Below, one piece after another: positions 6,200-7,516 of a DNA stretch of 7,516 nucleotides. Under the pieces are notes generated by a model. That model did no database searches. It was not told where the DNA came from and saw only the letters and a program-made list of their open reading frames with translations. Within the stretch, counting starts at the first letter, position 1, and each line of letters opens with the position of its first letter. Both the position numbers and the translations under genes were made by a program. Source of the DNA: Flavobacteriales bacterium UBA2798 (lineage in GTDB: Bacteria > Bacteroidota > Bacteroidia > Flavobacteriales_D > UBA2798); the NCBI GenBank assembly GCA_002351955.1, contig DEHO01000064.1:7566-15081 (forward strand), in the 5' to 3' direction.

Positions 6200-6237
6200 G
6201 GAGTCATCACATGACCCCGGCAGGGAATCCCTGTGCC
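6200..6237 (+). repeat. Two adjacent small hairpins in the spacer after the coiled-coil gene
   Basis: GTCAT (6203-6207) pairs with ATGAC (6211-6215) around CAC, extended by GG/CC (6200-6201 with 6217-6218) past one mismatch. CAGGG (6221-6225) pairs with CCCTG (6229-6233) around AAT, and GG/CC can extend it if GT is bulged. An A-rich run with no T-tract follows. The hairpins are weaker than the repeats around the 239-residue gene, but the position is analogous: a structured spacer at a boundary between gene groups. Confidence 0.55.
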
Positions 6238-6266
6238 TGAAAAAAGAAAAAAAACAAAAACAGCAT

Positions 6267-6446
6267 ATGAAATTTGAATATGACATTGTAATTGAAGCTC
6301 CTTCGGAGAAGGAAGCCGATCAAAAGGCGAAAGCCCTCAAAACCATTGCGAAAAAACTCTCTGCAAAGGAACTCGCAAAACTCTCGGACATCATTGAAAA
6401 CGATCCCATCAAACTTGCCCTTGCCAAAAAAGCACTTGGTGTGTAA
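6267..6446 (+). CDS. 59-residue helical protein
   Basis: The ATG at 6267 opens a 59-residue frame ending at TAA 6444-6446, which shares its last A with the ATG of the next gene (TAATG). An A/C-rich leader (AAAACAAAAACAGCAT) precedes the start. The protein begins with a strand-like MKFEYDIVIEAP, then is helical, charged and Lys/Ala-rich (KALKTIAKKLSAKELAKLSDIIENDPIKLALAKKALG). It has no Cys and no membrane segment. The TAATG coupling, filled spacing and codon use like its neighbours support it as a real gene. The function is unknown. Its helical tail loosely resembles the C-terminus of the preceding coiled-coil protein in spacing of Leu, Asn and Lys. It might be a small partner of the membrane-anchored annexin-like protein encoded next. 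Confidence 0.8.
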   Translation: MKFEYDIVIEAPSEKEADQKAKALKTIAKKLSAKELAKLSDIIENDPIKLALAKKALGV

Positions 6447-7258
6447 TGAAGCGAACTAAAAAACATATCAAAAGAAAAAAGTCCAAACAACTCGGAATGG
6501 TTCCGGTGGCAATTCAGGCTGCTGCTGTTGCAAAGGATATGACCCCGGAGCAAAAGCAGGCAGCCATCCAAGCAGCAGGTGGACAACCCATCGCTCCAGC
6601 ACAGGATAAACTCAACCTGAAAGAGATTGTGATTTATTCCACCCTTGGACTGGTGGTTGCCGGGGGAACGATTTTTCTTCTTTCCAAAGCCGTACGTAAG
6701 CAGGTGGCCAATACACAGGAGAAAAAATCGCTCGATGTAGATTCCTCCGCTTCTGTTGCCAAACAAATCCGCATGGCTTTGGACAATGATATGTGGTTTG
6801 GTTGGGGAACCGATGAAGAAGCACTTCGAAAAGTCATCCGTGATATTCCCTCCAAGGATGAATTCAAAAAAGTAGCTGCTTCCTATAAAAAACTTTATGG
6901 TAACCCACTCACGGCAGATCTCCAAGGGGATCTCTCCACAGCAGAATACAACGAGATGATGGCCATCATTGCCGGCAAGCCGGAAAAGAAAGGCGATAAA
7001 GTAGCTTACAACCATACAGCTGCTGCCGTTCGCCTCTATAACGCCATGAGCATTTGGTACGGGATATTTCCCGGAACGGATGAAGATGCCATCAAAGCCG
7101 TTTTCATGGAAATCCCCACGCAGGCCGATTACAAAAAGATCGAAAGTGCATACTACAAAAAGTACGGCAACATCCTGCAAGACGATCTCGAAGGTGATTT
7201 ATCACAATCCTACATCGATGAGTACATGGGCATCCTTCACAAAAAACCAAAATCCTAA
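6446..7258 (+). CDS. Membrane-anchored protein with two annexin-like repeats
   Basis: 270 residues. A very basic N-terminus (1-16) and an Ala/Gln-rich segment precede one membrane helix at about 61-80 (IVIYSTLGLVVAGGTIFLLS). Two annexin-like repeats follow, at about 102-178 and 190-267. Repeat 1 has GWGTDEEAL (119-127), YKKLYG and DLQGDLS. Aligned to a typical annexin repeat, the GxGT loop is intact and Asp162 sits where the acidic residue that caps the type-2 calcium site belongs. Repeat 2 has FPGTDEDAI (208-216), YKKYG and DLEGDLS with Asp251 at the cap, but lacks the first Gly of GxGT. Classical annexins have four repeats, bind acidic phospholipid with calcium and lack a transmembrane helix, so this is an unusual architecture. 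A membrane-tethering or membrane-shaping role is inferred. Helix-rich mimicry of the motif is the alternative. Confidence 0.9.
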   Translation: MKRTKKHIKRKKSKQLGMVPVAIQAAAVAKDMTPEQKQAAIQAAGGQPIAPAQDKLNLKEIVIYSTLGLVVAGGTIFLLSKAVRKQVANTQEKKSLDVDSSASVAKQIRMALDNDMWFGWGTDEEALRKVIRDIPSKDEFKKVAASYKKLYGNPLTADLQGDLSTAEYNEMMAIIAGKPEKKGDKVAYNHTAAAVRLYNAMSIWYGIFPGTDEDAIKAVFMEIPTQADYKKIESAYYKKYGNILQDDLEGDLSQSYIDEYMGILHKKPKS

Positions 7259-7268
7259 ATTTTTAGCT

Positions 7269-7516
7269 ATGGCCGAACAAACAATCAATACTAACCAACA
7301 ACCTAAAAAAAAGAACTACAAAAAGGCGATCCTTATCGGTCTGGGTGTAGCTGCTACTGCGGTAGGTGGATTTTTTGGCTGGAAATGGCTCAAAGGAAAA
7401 GATAATGTTACCCATACAGAAAATGATGCAGACGATGCAGGCGAAACAAAATCGCAAACCAGCAGCAGTTCTTCAAGCCAATCTTCCGGCAGCGGTTCAT
7501 CCGGTTCTTCTTGGAC
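7269..7516 (+). CDS. Membrane-anchored Ser-rich protein, 3' end outside the window
   Basis: The ATG at 7269, ten bases after the upstream stop, opens a frame that is still open at the window end (82 complete codons). Residues 1-18 are polar and end in Lys-rich KKKNYKK. Residues about 19-38 form a probable membrane helix (AILIGLGVAATAVGGFFGWKWL). Residues 39-60 are acidic, and residues 61-82 are Ser/Gly-rich low complexity (SSSSSSQSSGSGSSGSSW). The KK-AILIG-GxxAxxxG anchor resembles that of the LEA14-like protein at 165-662. This looks like a single-pass membrane protein with a flexible linker leading to a domain outside the window. The family is not recognised and no function can be given. 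Confidence 0.8.
   Translation, partial: MAEQTINTNQQPKKKNYKKAILIGLGVAATAVGGFFGWKWLKGKDNVTHTENDADDAGETKSQTSSSSSSQSSGSGSSGSSW

Noticed and set aside
6320..7180. Long minus-strand open frame (286 codons) opposite the annexin-like gene
   Set aside because: It lies antisense to two well-supported coupled genes. Its product is Cys/His/Phe-rich with no recognisable domain, as expected of a shadow frame.
7252..7266. Short palindrome-like CTAAA/TTTAG after the annexin-like gene
   Set aside because: It has only four to five AT-rich pairs with a two- to three-base loop, which is easily explained by chance.
1..7516. Conjugation or tailed-phage module
   Set aside because: No Walker-motif ATPase, relaxase, terminase, portal, tail tube or tape-measure-like protein is visible.

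Overview
The window is one strand-uniform gene cluster. Twelve genes, two of them cut by the window edges, all lie on the + strand, and most are joined by short overlaps (TGATG, TAATG, ATGA) or by gaps of a few bases. Starts have A-rich leaders rather than clear Shine-Dalgarno sites, and coding is moderately AT-rich. This resembles Bacteroidota or a virus or plasmid of that group. The assignment is an inference from style, because no taxonomic marker gene is present.

Layout: (1) 2-2368 holds a small membrane protein (partial), a membrane-anchored LEA14/WHy-like beta-sandwich protein, and a 568-residue protein with an N-terminal transglutaminase-like (papain-fold) domain, a basic middle region and a C-terminal membrane anchor with a very basic tail. 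(2) 2401-3111 is a glycine-zipper membrane protein with a Thr-rich tail. (3) 3248-3967 is a 239-residue protein with a helical N-terminus and a beta-rich C-terminus. It stands alone between two intergenic spacers full of perfect inverted repeats and is the best candidate for a major structural (capsid-like) protein. (4) 4111-5293 holds three small, tightly coupled beta-rich proteins. (5) 5298-6170 is a coiled-coil protein with a small beta domain in front. (6) After a third hairpin-containing spacer come a 59-residue helical protein, a membrane-anchored protein with two annexin-like repeats, and the start of another membrane-anchored, Ser-rich protein.

At least six of the twelve products carry a membrane segment flanked by lysines. 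None looks like a transporter, a metabolic enzyme or a conjugation protein, and the rest are small beta-rich or coiled-coil proteins. The most economical reading is the structural module of a tailless, internal-membrane virus or provirus, with single-jelly-roll-like shell proteins, vertex/spike proteins and membrane proteins. A host-encoded envelope-associated assembly is the alternative. No packaging ATPase, replication protein, integrase or tail gene is visible, so the viral reading is an inference. The annexin-like repeats and the LEA14-like domain in such a setting are unusual and are the most checkable novelties.

No tRNA, rRNA, CRISPR array or insertion sequence was seen. No gene-free stretch exceeds 150 bases.
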